41,939 nt of DNA, taken from Lysobacterales bacterium. GTDB lineage: Bacteria; Pseudomonadota; Gammaproteobacteria; Xanthomonadales; Marinicellaceae. The stretch is taken from the NCBI GenBank assembly GCA_020442635.1, contig JAGRJR010000022.1, forward strand, positions 1-41,939, read 5' to 3'. The stretch's first letter is position 1. The number at the start of each line of letters is the position of its first letter. The notes beneath the pieces were generated by a model. The model made no database searches. It was not told the origin of the DNA and saw only the letters and a program-made list of their open reading frames with translations. A program made the position numbers and the translations under genes. This document shows, piece by piece, positions 33,604 through 41,100 of the stretch.

Positions 33604-34515
33604 TCAATCTGCCAGAGACAAAATCTCAGCAGCACCTTGTGCCAACAAATCTTCTGCGACCAGTTCGCCCAATTGTACAGGGTCATAACCTTGCTGCCTA
33701 GCAATGATGGCTTGGGTACCATCCGGGCTAAAAACACCGGCCTTCAGTGCAATGGTATCATCCAGTTGATAACTCGCTAATGCGCCAATGGCAACCGAAC
33801 ATGAGCCATTCAACTTTAAATTCAAAGCCCTTTCAGCACGCACACATTGCCAGGTTTGCTCATCGGCCAATTGTTTTAATACCGCGGCTAGTTCATCATT
33901 ACTTTTCAAACACTCAATACCAACGGCACCTTGTGATACCGCTGGCAACCATTGCGGCGCAGTGAGACGACTTTTGATGCGCTCATCAAAACCCAACCTT
34001 TTCAAACCGGCCGACGCCAGGATAATGGCATCGTATAAGCCATCATCGAGTTTTTTCAGGCGACTGTTGACATTACCTCGCAACGGTTGAATAGCTAAAT
34101 CAGGTCTTAACGACAATAGTTGCGCCTGACGACGTAGGCTTGAAGTGCCCACAATGGCGCCTTCAGGTAAGTCAGACAATTTTTCATAGGAATTGGAAAC
34201 AAAAGCATCGGAATCATCGGCTCGAGGAAACACAGCACAAATTTGAAAGTCTTCTGGCAAATCTGCGGGCACATCTTTCATAGAATGTACTGCGATATCC
34301 GCTTCACCAGACAACATCGATTGTTCCAGTTCTTTAAGAAACAAACCTTTGCCACCAATTTTATTCAAGGTCACTTCAAGACGCTGATCACCTTCAGTCG
34401 TCATCGGCAATAATTTGGTCTTGTAGTCTGTTTTCGCTTCAATAATTGCGGCCACATATTTACTCTGCCACATGGCCAATGCGGACTCCCGGGTTGCGAT
34501 CGTAATTGTTTTCAT
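33604..34515 (-). CDS. hemC: Porphobilinogen deaminase (hydroxymethylbilane synthase)
   Basis: HemC joins four porphobilinogen units into hydroxymethylbilane. The 303-residue protein has normal length. It has ATRESALAMWQ at the N-terminus, the catalytic D81 in HSMKDVP, the Arg-rich GTSSLRRQAQ, and C239 in NGSCSVAIGA, which carries the dipyrromethane cofactor. Its ATG overlaps the algR stop as ATGA and hemD follows after one base, so translation of all is probably coupled. The algZ-algR-hemC-hemD order is the one known from Pseudomonas. Confidence 0.96.
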   Translation of the reverse strand: MKTITIATRESALAMWQSKYVAAIIEAKTDYKTKLLPMTTEGDQRLEVTLNKIGGKGLFLKELEQSMLSGEADIAVHSMKDVPADLPEDFQICAVFPRADDSDAFVSNSYEKLSDLPEGAIVGTSSLRRQAQLLSLRPDLAIQPLRGNVNSRLKKLDDGLYDAIILASAGLKRLGFDERIKSRLTAPQWLPAVSQGAVGIECLKSNDELAAVLKQLADEQTWQCVRAERALNLKLNGSCSVAIGALASYQLDDTIALKAGVFSPDGTQAIIARQQGYDPVQLGELVAEDLLAQGAAEILSLAD

Positions 34516-35195
34516 AATTCCTTGATTAATTTTTTTATGGCAGCCAATTGTCTTCTGGCAACCAATGGTTTGATGTCTACTTTATTCAAAATCACCGTTG
34601 GTTTATGCTCCTGATTCATGTGTATACCTTTCAAGTAATTGATGTTAATCAGACAGTTGCGGTGAATCCTGAAATACTGGTTACTGAGCTTTTCAAGTTC
34701 AGCTAAACTTTGGTCAAGTATCAGACTTTGATCACTCAAGTAAGCAGTCACATATTTATCCTCGGCTATCATACAGATGATGTCATCAACTGCAACCATT
34801 ATCACATCATTGCCTTTTTTTACGGTAATTTTTTCGGGTGAATGTGACACACCCACTTTGTCCAAAGCCTGTTTTAATCGTTCCATTGACAATGGCTTTA
34901 ACAAATAATCATGTGCAGATAAATCAAACGCCTTTAAGGCGAAGTCATCATGAGCAGTGGAAAAAATAATCGGGATGCTGGGATGGGCTTGCTTGATGCG
35001 TTGGGCGGCTTCAATACCATTGATTTCCGGCATTTCAATATCCATAAACACCAGATCTGGCATGTATTTGGCAACCAATTCAGTGGCTTTTTGACCATTG
35101 TCGGCTTCCAGCACATCATTGATTTGCACATGATTAAGCATATGCTTCAATCGCATCCTGGCCAAAGGTTCATCATCGACAATCAACACTTTCAT
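34512..35195 (-). CDS. algR: LytTR-type response regulator (AlgR family)
   Basis: This 227-residue regulator has a receiver domain with D52 as phosphoacceptor (LVFMDIEMPEING) and a Lys in YLLKPLSME. It has a C-terminal LytTR DNA-binding domain (about 130-227) with FRIHRNCLININYLKGI. I start at the ATG at 35195 because it overlaps the algZ stop as ATGA and has a GGAGG site six bases before it. AlgR in Pseudomonas controls alginate, twitching and virulence genes; those targets are not in this window, so the regulon here is unknown. The name reflects family and gene order. Confidence 0.88.
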   Translation of the reverse strand: MKVLIVDDEPLARMRLKHMLNHVQINDVLEADNGQKATELVAKYMPDLVFMDIEMPEINGIEAAQRIKQAHPSIPIIFSTAHDDFALKAFDLSAHDYLLKPLSMERLKQALDKVGVSHSPEKITVKKGNDVIMVAVDDIICMIAEDKYVTAYLSDQSLILDQSLAELEKLSNQYFRIHRNCLININYLKGIHMNQEHKPTVILNKVDIKPLVARRQLAAIKKLIKEL

Positions 35196-36235
35196 TTTTT
35201 GACCTCCCACCGAACCACAAAATTGTCACCTGATGTCACTTTAAATTCAACATCCTTCCCAAAGGTTAAAAACAATCGTTCTTTGATATTAGCTAACCCC
35301 GTTTGCGTTCCGCTCTGTTGTTTTTTAACATTGACCGGATTACGTACTTCAACATAAAAACCTTGATCGCTGGTTTGAATATACAATTCAATCAACCCAC
35401 CTTTGGATAAATGCTGAATGCCATGAATGACCGCATTTTCAATCAACGGCTGGATGGATAATAAAGGGATAGTTTGTTTCAATAATTCATTATCAATCAC
35501 CTTTCTGAATTTTAACCGTGCCATTAATCGGAGTTTTTCTATAGCAACGTACTCTTCAATCCACTCCAGCTCTTTAGCAATGGTTGTCATACTTTGTTTG
35601 TTATCTGCAAAAGCCTTGCGAAACAGACTGGACAAGTTAATGACCGCCCGTTCAGCCGCAGTCTGATCAAATGCAATCAAAGACGCAATTGAATTCAATG
35701 AGTTATAAAGAAAATGTGGCTTGATTCTTGCTTGCAAAGCATTCATGTGGGCATTGGCTAAAGCTTCTACCTGGTGTTCCCATTGGTTTTGAACATAAAA
35801 ATACCTGAGTAGCGTGAGCAAAGTGAATCCAGTGGCCAAACTTATTTTTACTGTGGTCAAGGTTGAGTGGGTGATCAAACCAAATTTTAAATTTTGATCC
35901 AGCCACACCATCAATTGGGTATAAATACTGGCCAAAATAAAAGTCAATAACAAAACAAAAAGCGCACCTGCAGTAACATGATAGCGGTTTAAAAAAGGGC
36001 GCAAAAGATAGAGCATCACAATGATGTGAATCGCAATCAATTGTGCCAGCAAACTCAAAACAGCCAATTGATTGAGGTAGGCATAATCAAAAGAAAGAAA
36101 ACTCAGTGAATAAACAATGACCATGATTTCTGCCACCACAATTACAGTAAAAATCCTGACCGGATTGGAGAAATCCGCCAACCAGGGAATTTGCTGTGAC
36201 TGCTTGGTTTCAATGTTTAGATTGGTTTTACTCAT
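35192..36235 (-). CDS. algZ: LytS/AlgZ-type sensor histidine kinase
   Basis: This 347-residue membrane kinase has four N-terminal helices (about 27-47, 56-78, 88-107, 126-146). The His_kinase domain has H174 in ALQARIKPHFLYNSLNSI, an N box in PLIENAVIHGIQHL and a short G region in TGLANIKERLFLTFG. This is the unorthodox LytS/YehU class, which lacks usual dimerisation and ATP-lid motifs. It is the partner of the LytTR regulator encoded next with an ATGA overlap. With almost no periplasmic loops, the stimulus is likely sensed in the membrane. It is divergent from a small exported-protein gene across 113 bases. Confidence 0.9.
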   Translation of the reverse strand: MSKTNLNIETKQSQQIPWLADFSNPVRIFTVIVVAEIMVIVYSLSFLSFDYAYLNQLAVLSLLAQLIAIHIIVMLYLLRPFLNRYHVTAGALFVLLLTFILASIYTQLMVWLDQNLKFGLITHSTLTTVKISLATGFTLLTLLRYFYVQNQWEHQVEALANAHMNALQARIKPHFLYNSLNSIASLIAFDQTAAERAVINLSSLFRKAFADNKQSMTTIAKELEWIEEYVAIEKLRLMARLKFRKVIDNELLKQTIPLLSIQPLIENAVIHGIQHLSKGGLIELYIQTSDQGFYVEVRNPVNVKKQQSGTQTGLANIKERLFLTFGKDVEFKVTSGDNFVVRWEVKK

Positions 36236-36348
36236 GTTAGTAACAGGTTATTATGATAAAAACTCAAAAAAGTCATCGTTTTGGTTGATTTATTGACCAT
36301 TTTATAGAAAAATCCTAAAAGTTTAGTAGTCAATTTATCACATTTGTC

Positions 36349-36669
36349 ATGAAATCTTTAATGAGTTTACTCACACTTTTGTTGGTTATGGGTTTTGCCC
36401 AGGCCGGTGATGTGTCTTGCCAGGTAGACATGTTGAAACCAAAAATGAATGCAAATTTCATTGAAGAAGATCAAAAACCTGCCACCATAACGGTGACAGA
36501 AGCCCGAATCAGATTACAAGCGCGTCAGGAAACACCTCAAAAAGAAACTGCTTTGAGCGAGCAAGATGAACAGACAGAAAAAGAAGAGCCTGCCAAAAAA
36601 GAATCAGGTCTTGGTAGCATGTTCGATATTCTGTTACCATCAAAACTGCGTAACCCAGTTCAAAAATAA
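36349..36669 (+). CDS. Small exported protein with a charged low-complexity region
   Basis: The function is not recognised. The 106-residue protein has a signal peptide (about 1-19, MKSLMSLLTLLLVMGFAQA). Its mature part is short, with a single Cys (VSCQVD). The middle is strongly charged with many Gln, Glu and Lys residues (about 60-85, ending EEPAKKESG) and probably disordered. A small hydrophobic patch lies near the end (GSMFDILLPSKL). It precedes the thioesterase gene by six bases, so they are probably cotranscribed. Confidence 0.6.
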   Translation: MKSLMSLLTLLLVMGFAQAGDVSCQVDMLKPKMNANFIEEDQKPATITVTEARIRLQARQETPQKETALSEQDEQTEKEEPAKKESGLGSMFDILLPSKLRNPVQK

Positions 36670-36675
36670 CCCATA

Positions 36676-37131
36676 ATGACCATTGATATTAAGGCTTTTC
36701 AGGCCTTTTTGTATGCGCATATTCCATTGATTAAAGCCATGCAAATGCAGCTGCAAAGCATTTCTGCAGATGAATTAACAGCAACCGCTCCAATCACCCC
36801 GAACATCAACGATAAGCAAACGGTATTTGGTGGCAGTAGTGCTGCCTTAATGACTATTTGTGGCTGGACTTTGATCAAAGCCAATCTGGAGCATCTGGGC
36901 GTTCATAACGATGTGGTGATTTATACCGCTGAAAATAAATGGCTCAAGGCACAACAAGATGATCTCATCATTCAAACACACATTAACCCAAAGATTGACT
37001 GGTCATTACTCGCCAACCAGATATATAACAGCAATCGCATTCAGAAAATCACTGTTCAATGCCAAGTCCTTAACCAGGAGCAACAGGTTTGTAGCAAAAT
37101 GCTGGGGCAGTACGTAATCTTGAAAAAATAA
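36676..37131 (+). CDS. Hot-dog thioesterase-like protein (YiiD C-terminal domain family)
   Basis: This 151-residue protein matches the family represented by the C-terminal domain of E. coli YiiD/FabY. Its motifs are HIPLIKAMQMQL near the start and NINDKQTVFGGSSAALMTICGW, where the central helix of a hot-dog fold is expected. E. coli FabY has an acetyltransferase domain in front and influences fatty-acid initiation; here the thioesterase-like domain stands alone. Substrate unknown, probably an acyl-CoA or acyl-ACP. The gene follows the small exported-protein gene by six bases. Confidence 0.75.
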   Translation: MTIDIKAFQAFLYAHIPLIKAMQMQLQSISADELTATAPITPNINDKQTVFGGSSAALMTICGWTLIKANLEHLGVHNDVVIYTAENKWLKAQQDDLIIQTHINPKIDWSLLANQIYNSNRIQKITVQCQVLNQEQQVCSKMLGQYVILKK

Positions 37132-37219
37132 GTACAGAACAAAAGTCATTTAATTTTTTTAATTTTTTTTTAATCAATACTGTGTCATACTCTTGTATTC
37201 AGTATCTTGGGAATTCATC

Positions 37220-37633
37220 ATGAAAAAACATTTCATTGTTATCATTATTTGTGCCATGCTGTTTTCTTGCGGTGGTCGCATGACCAAGAAAAAAGCCTTG
37301 GATCAAACCTTATATCAATATGCCAAAGTCATCAGATGGGCAGATTACGATACAGCCATGACTTTTTTCAGTCCAGACATCGACAAAGCACATAAACCCA
37401 GCCGCTTGGATATTCAAAGACTTAAACAATTCAATGTAAGCTCATACGTGGCCGCACCAATTCTGCCAGGAGAAACTGAAAATGCCATTATTCAGGATGT
37501 GAAACTTAAGTTGTACAACCTGCACACCAAACGTGAACGTGAAGTGATTGATCGTCAAGTGTGGGAATACGACTCTGATACTAAACGGTGGTTGTTGACT
37601 TCTGGGTTTCCAAAACTGCTTCATAACCGTTAA
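37220..37633 (+). CDS. Small lipoprotein of unknown function
   Basis: This 137-residue protein begins with a lipoprotein signal (MKKHFIVIIICAMLFSCGG); Gly after the Cys favours the outer membrane. The rest starts with a helix (ALDQTLYQYAKVIRWADYDTAMTFF) and ends with strands (AIIQDVKLKLYNLHT, EVIDRQVWEYDSDTKRWLLTSG). It looks like the lipoprotein at 32313 in overall plan, but I see no close sequence match. I chose the ATG at 37220 because the earlier in-frame start would put polar residues before the signal. It ends five bases before folB, so they may be cotranscribed. A T-rich stretch (37151-37171) lies upstream. Confidence 0.68.
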   Translation: MKKHFIVIIICAMLFSCGGRMTKKKALDQTLYQYAKVIRWADYDTAMTFFSPDIDKAHKPSRLDIQRLKQFNVSSYVAAPILPGETENAIIQDVKLKLYNLHTKREREVIDRQVWEYDSDTKRWLLTSGFPKLLHNR

Positions 37634-37638
37634 CGCAA

Positions 37639-37992
37639 ATGGACAAAATCATCATCCGCCAGTTAAAAGTGGAAGCTTTTATTGGCATTCATGATTGGGA
37701 AAAACAACAACGCCAACCATTGCTTTTAGACCTGGATTTGTCATTCGATTGCAGTGATGCCGCCGCCAGTGATGACATCAAAGATGCTTTGGATTACTTT
37801 ACCGTTTGCAAACAAGTCACATGCTTTATCTACAGCAGCCGCTTTGAATTGATTGAACGCTTGGCCGAAGAAGTCACTCAGCTCATTCTCCACAATTTTC
37901 CTTGTGAAGAAGTTAAGCTAACCTTGCTAAAACCACAAGCTGTTGGAAATGCACAGGCTGTTGGCCTAACCATCAGCCGTTCCCAGCAATAG
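37639..37992 (+). CDS. folB: Dihydroneopterin aldolase
   Basis: FolB converts 7,8-dihydroneopterin to 6-hydroxymethyl-dihydropterin in folate synthesis. The 117-residue protein has normal length. It has the family start IIIRQLKVEAFIGIHDWEK (with E21, the pterin-binding Glu), DALDYFTVCKQV and the C-terminal LTLLKPQAVGNAQAVG with K98, the expected catalytic Lys. It follows a small lipoprotein gene by five bases. It converges on an AbgT transporter gene with an 18-base gap and no visible terminator. AbgT proteins handle p-aminobenzoyl-glutamate or sulfonamides, so both neighbours touch folate metabolism; this may be chance. Confidence 0.93.
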   Translation: MDKIIIRQLKVEAFIGIHDWEKQQRQPLLLDLDLSFDCSDAAASDDIKDALDYFTVCKQVTCFIYSSRFELIERLAEEVTQLILHNFPCEEVKLTLLKPQAVGNAQAVGLTISRSQQ

Positions 37993-38010
37993 AGCAGGTT
38001 TAAATCAATC

Positions 38011-39621
38011 TTAGGGGCTGTAATATGTCGCTGCACCTGGCCCAACTGGCATACCCAACAAGAACACCCAAATATAAAACAAAGAAGTCCAGCCGACAAA
38101 AAAGATGATGCTGTATGGCAGCATGGTCGCAATTAAAGTGCCAATACCCAGGTTTTTCTTGTACTGTGTGGCCACGGCCAAAATTAAACCAAAATAACTC
38201 ATCATCGGTGTGATGACATTGGTGACAGAATCACCAATACGATAAGCGGCCTGGATGGTTTCGGGCGCATAGCCAATCAACATCAGCATCGGTACAAATA
38301 TCGGCGCAGTCACTGCCCATTGTGCAGAAGCACTGCCTAACGATAAGTTGATCACACCACAAACCATGATAAAAAATAAGAATATCATCGGCCCGTCTAA
38401 ACCCAACATTTGTAACATGGCAGCACCTTTAACAGCCATGACAGTACCTAAATTTGTCCATTTGAAGAACGCCACAAATTGTGCAGCAAAAAATACCAGC
38501 ACAATATACATGCCCATACTGCTCATACCTTTGCTCATGGCATTAATAACATCACGATCATTTTTCATGGTGCCAGCCACTTTACCAAAGACAAAACCAG
38601 GGATGGCGAAGGTAATAAAAATATAAACAACAATACCTTTCAAAAAAGGAGAGTTTTTTACAGCACCAGTATCCGGGTTTCTCAACACCCCCCATTCAGG
38701 AACTACAGTCAACGCCAACACAGTACATATGATCAGGAATGTCAGACCAGCCATACGCAAACCTTTTTTCTCAGCCGCTGTCACTTTATCAACCGTTTGA
38801 TTGCCCAGTTCAATACTGGCTTCGTCGCTGTTATAGCTACCCAAACGTGGCTCCACAATTTTTTCTGTAACGAAGGTGCCCATCAACACAATCAAAAAGG
38901 TGCTGGCCATCATAAAATACCAATTGACTTCGGCCCCAACCAAATAGGAAGGATCGAGCATTTGTGCCGCTTCCTGGGTAATACCAGATAAAAGTGGATC
39001 TACAGTGCCAATCAGCAAGTTTGCGCTGTAACCCGCTGACACGCCTGAGAAAGCGGCGGCTAATCCAGCCAGTGGATGCCTGCCCAAAGAATGAAAAATT
39101 AACGCAGCCATTGGAATCAGTACCACATAACCTAACTCAGATGCGGTGTTGGAAACCACACCAGCAAACACAATCATTACCGTGACCATGCGTTTTGACG
39201 ACCCTATTACCAATGAGCGCATCAAAGCAGATAACATCCCAGAATGCTCCGCAACTGAAACGCCAAGCAAAGCCACCAGTACTGTTCCCAACGGGGTAAA
39301 ACCCGTGAAATTGGTCACCAGATTTTTCACAATCCAGCGCAAGCCCTCAGCAGACAACAATGAATTAACTTCAATGATGCCATCAAGTTCACGTTTGGAA
39401 GAACCTTCAGGGCGCGGATCAGCCACACTCATACCAATCCATTCAGCAAAACCGCTGAACAACACAATAAAAACACAAAACAAAGCAAACAAAGTAATCG
39501 GATGCGGCAACAGGTTTCCTAACCATTCTACGATGGCTAAAAACCTTGCAAACCAACCAGTGGGTTTATTTTGATTTTGAGGATTTTCAGTGGCGATGGT
39601 CAAAGTCTTCTCCCAGTTCAT
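38011..39621 (-). CDS. AbgT-family transporter
   Basis: AbgT proteins take up p-aminobenzoyl-glutamate, a folate breakdown product, or export sulfonamides, depending on the member. This 536-residue protein has about 11 to 13 membrane segments. Family features include LPHPITLFALFCVFIVL, GFTPLGTVLVALLGVSVAEHSGMLSALMR, a domain with LGRHPLAGLAAAFSGVSAGYSANLLIGTVDPLLSGI, and GDSVTNVITPMMSYFGLILA near the end. Length and order are typical. It is transcribed alone; a Fur-like palindrome lies 29 bases upstream of its start. Direction and substrate of transport cannot be read from sequence. Confidence 0.93.
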   Translation of the reverse strand: MNWEKTLTIATENPQNQNKPTGWFARFLAIVEWLGNLLPHPITLFALFCVFIVLFSGFAEWIGMSVADPRPEGSSKRELDGIIEVNSLLSAEGLRWIVKNLVTNFTGFTPLGTVLVALLGVSVAEHSGMLSALMRSLVIGSSKRMVTVMIVFAGVVSNTASELGYVVLIPMAALIFHSLGRHPLAGLAAAFSGVSAGYSANLLIGTVDPLLSGITQEAAQMLDPSYLVGAEVNWYFMMASTFLIVLMGTFVTEKIVEPRLGSYNSDEASIELGNQTVDKVTAAEKKGLRMAGLTFLIICTVLALTVVPEWGVLRNPDTGAVKNSPFLKGIVVYIFITFAIPGFVFGKVAGTMKNDRDVINAMSKGMSSMGMYIVLVFFAAQFVAFFKWTNLGTVMAVKGAAMLQMLGLDGPMIFLFFIMVCGVINLSLGSASAQWAVTAPIFVPMLMLIGYAPETIQAAYRIGDSVTNVITPMMSYFGLILAVATQYKKNLGIGTLIATMLPYSIIFFVGWTSLFYIWVFLLGMPVGPGAATYYSP

Positions 39622-39649
39622 TTAAACAAAATCCACATTGTTGACTAAA

Positions 39650-39664
39650 TGAAAATGATTTTCA
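39650..39664. promoter_or_regulatory. Fur-like 7-1-7 palindrome between the AbgT and DsbC-type genes
   Basis: TGAAAATGATTTTCA is a perfect 7-1-7 palindrome and matches 13 of 15 positions of the Fur consensus. It lies 29 bases before the AbgT start and 113 bases before the DsbC-type start, so it more likely affects AbgT. In AT-rich DNA a chance match is possible. Confidence 0.45.
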
Positions 39665-39776
39665 ACATTAAGTGAACGTTCAACCATTTAGAAAAAAATC
39701 ACAATCTATGTAAATTTGGTTGAACAATTTTGTTTATAGCAGGTCTTATAAAGCTAATCCATTAACCATATAAATC

Positions 39777-40520
39777 ATGAAACTATTAGCATTCAGCCTC
39801 TTGACAACCACATCCTTAGCAACTGTAGAAGCCAAAACCAACGATAAAAAAGCCTTTGAACAAGCGATTCAAAAACTCACCAACCAGACTGTAACAGTCA
39901 AATCTGTCAAAGACACACCACTTAAAGACATTAAGGAAATAGTTATTAAAAACGGGCCTGGTAACCAGATCATTTATATGAGTGAAAATGGTGAATACTT
40001 GTTAGAGGGTATGTTAATGGACCTGAAAACACGCAAAAATCTTACCGAACAAACCGAGAACAGCTTGCGCCATGATTTATTAGAAGACTTTTTGCAAAGC
40101 CACAAAAGCATCGATTTTCTCCCCGAAGACATGACCGAACACATCACTGTATTTACCGACATTGATTGTGGTTATTGCCGCAAATTACATCAGGAAATTG
40201 AAGGTTACAACAATTTAGGTATTGGGGTTTCTTACCTGTTTTTCCCCCGCGCTGGACTCAATACCAGCTCACACCAGAAAGCCATCAATGTCTGGTGTGC
40301 CAGTGATCAGCAAAAAGCCATGACCCAGGCGAAAAATGGTCAAGAACTCCCGCCATTGATGTGTCCTAACCCTATAGAAAGTCAATACAATTTGGGCATT
40401 GGTGCCGGTGTACATAAAGTTGGCACACCTGCAGTCGTGTTCTCAGATGGCACCATGATTCCAGGTTATTTACCCGCAGAAGCGATGAAACAAAGAGTTG
40501 AACAGGTAAAAAGCAAATAA
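39777..40520 (+). CDS. DsbC/DsbG-family periplasmic disulfide isomerase
   Basis: This 247-residue protein has a signal peptide (about 1-19) and an N-terminal dimerisation-type domain (about 25-100). Its thioredoxin fold has active site C131-G-Y-C134 (DIDCGYCRKLH) and the cis-proline in VGTPAVVF. CGYC is the E. coli DsbC active site; a second Cys pair (WCAS ... LMCPNP) is also as in DsbC. It should reshuffle wrong disulfides in the periplasm and be kept reduced by DsbD, encoded at the other end of the window. A flavin reductase-like gene starts three bases after the stop, suggesting cotranscription. Confidence 0.93.
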   Translation: MKLLAFSLLTTTSLATVEAKTNDKKAFEQAIQKLTNQTVTVKSVKDTPLKDIKEIVIKNGPGNQIIYMSENGEYLLEGMLMDLKTRKNLTEQTENSLRHDLLEDFLQSHKSIDFLPEDMTEHITVFTDIDCGYCRKLHQEIEGYNNLGIGVSYLFFPRAGLNTSSHQKAINVWCASDQQKAMTQAKNGQELPPLMCPNPIESQYNLGIGAGVHKVGTPAVVFSDGTMIPGYLPAEAMKQRVEQVKSK

Positions 40521-40523
40521 AGT

Positions 40524-41030
40524 ATGAAGGGAATTATTATCATGGGCTCATCGCGCAGTGATGGAGACACCGCACAAGCTGTCAATGTTTTGTCATCATT
40601 AAGTGGTTATGAAGTGCTTGACTTGAAATCTTTGAAATTTTCAGATTACGATTACCATTCAAATAACCTGAAAGATGATTTTCTTCCCACCATCCATTCA
40701 ATAGTCAGTCAATATGATCAAATCGTGTTAGCCACACCAGTCTATTGGTACACCATGAGCGCTCTGATGAAACGATTTCTTGATCGTATTTCTGATTGTT
40801 TACGTGTGGAAAAGGACACGGGCAGAAAATTTCGGGGCAAAAATCTGGCCATGATCAGTGTCAGCAATGATAAACGACCTCCCCATTATGCCGAGCCTTT
40901 CATATTGTCTGCCGCATACCTTGGGATGAACTATTTAGGCGATCAACACATCATCTTTGATAAAGACAACCTCTGCTCACTCAACCCTCAACTATTAAGA
41001 ATGGTGGGGCTATTAAAATCCCAATATTAA
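40524..41030 (+). CDS. NADPH-dependent FMN reductase / flavodoxin-fold oxidoreductase
   Basis: This 168-residue protein has the flavodoxin-like fold. The FMN-phosphate loop is GSSRSDGDT (8-16). An alternating strand-helix pattern follows, with IVLATPVYWYTMSALMKRFLDR, which places the flavin ring in this family. It probably reduces FMN or a quinone with NAD(P)H in the cytoplasm. It starts three bases after the DsbC-type gene, but a direct redox link across the membrane is not expected. A large hairpin follows its stop. Confidence 0.85.
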   Translation: MKGIIIMGSSRSDGDTAQAVNVLSSLSGYEVLDLKSLKFSDYDYHSNNLKDDFLPTIHSIVSQYDQIVLATPVYWYTMSALMKRFLDRISDCLRVEKDTGRKFRGKNLAMISVSNDKRPPHYAEPFILSAAYLGMNYLGDQHIIFDKDNLCSLNPQLLRMVGLLKSQY

Positions 41031-41032
41031 TC

Positions 41033-41066
41033 AGTGACCTATACTTGATTATGAGTAAAGGTCACT
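41033..41066. terminator. Strong hairpin between convergent genes, possible bidirectional terminator
   Basis: AGTGACCT and AGGTCACT (8 bases) continue after an A-A mismatch into TACT/AGTA (4 bases) around an 8-base loop. It lies three bases after the flavin reductase stop and 35 bases before the esterase stop. There is no long T run after either arm, so termination is likely but not certain. Confidence 0.6.
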
Positions 41067-41100
41067 ACTGGTTTCTCTAATCTTTATGGAAACAGTCGGG

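Noticed and set aside
38479..39574. Long open frames on the plus strand inside the AbgT gene
   Set aside because: They lie antisense to a well-supported transporter gene and show no motif, signal peptide or ribosome-binding site.
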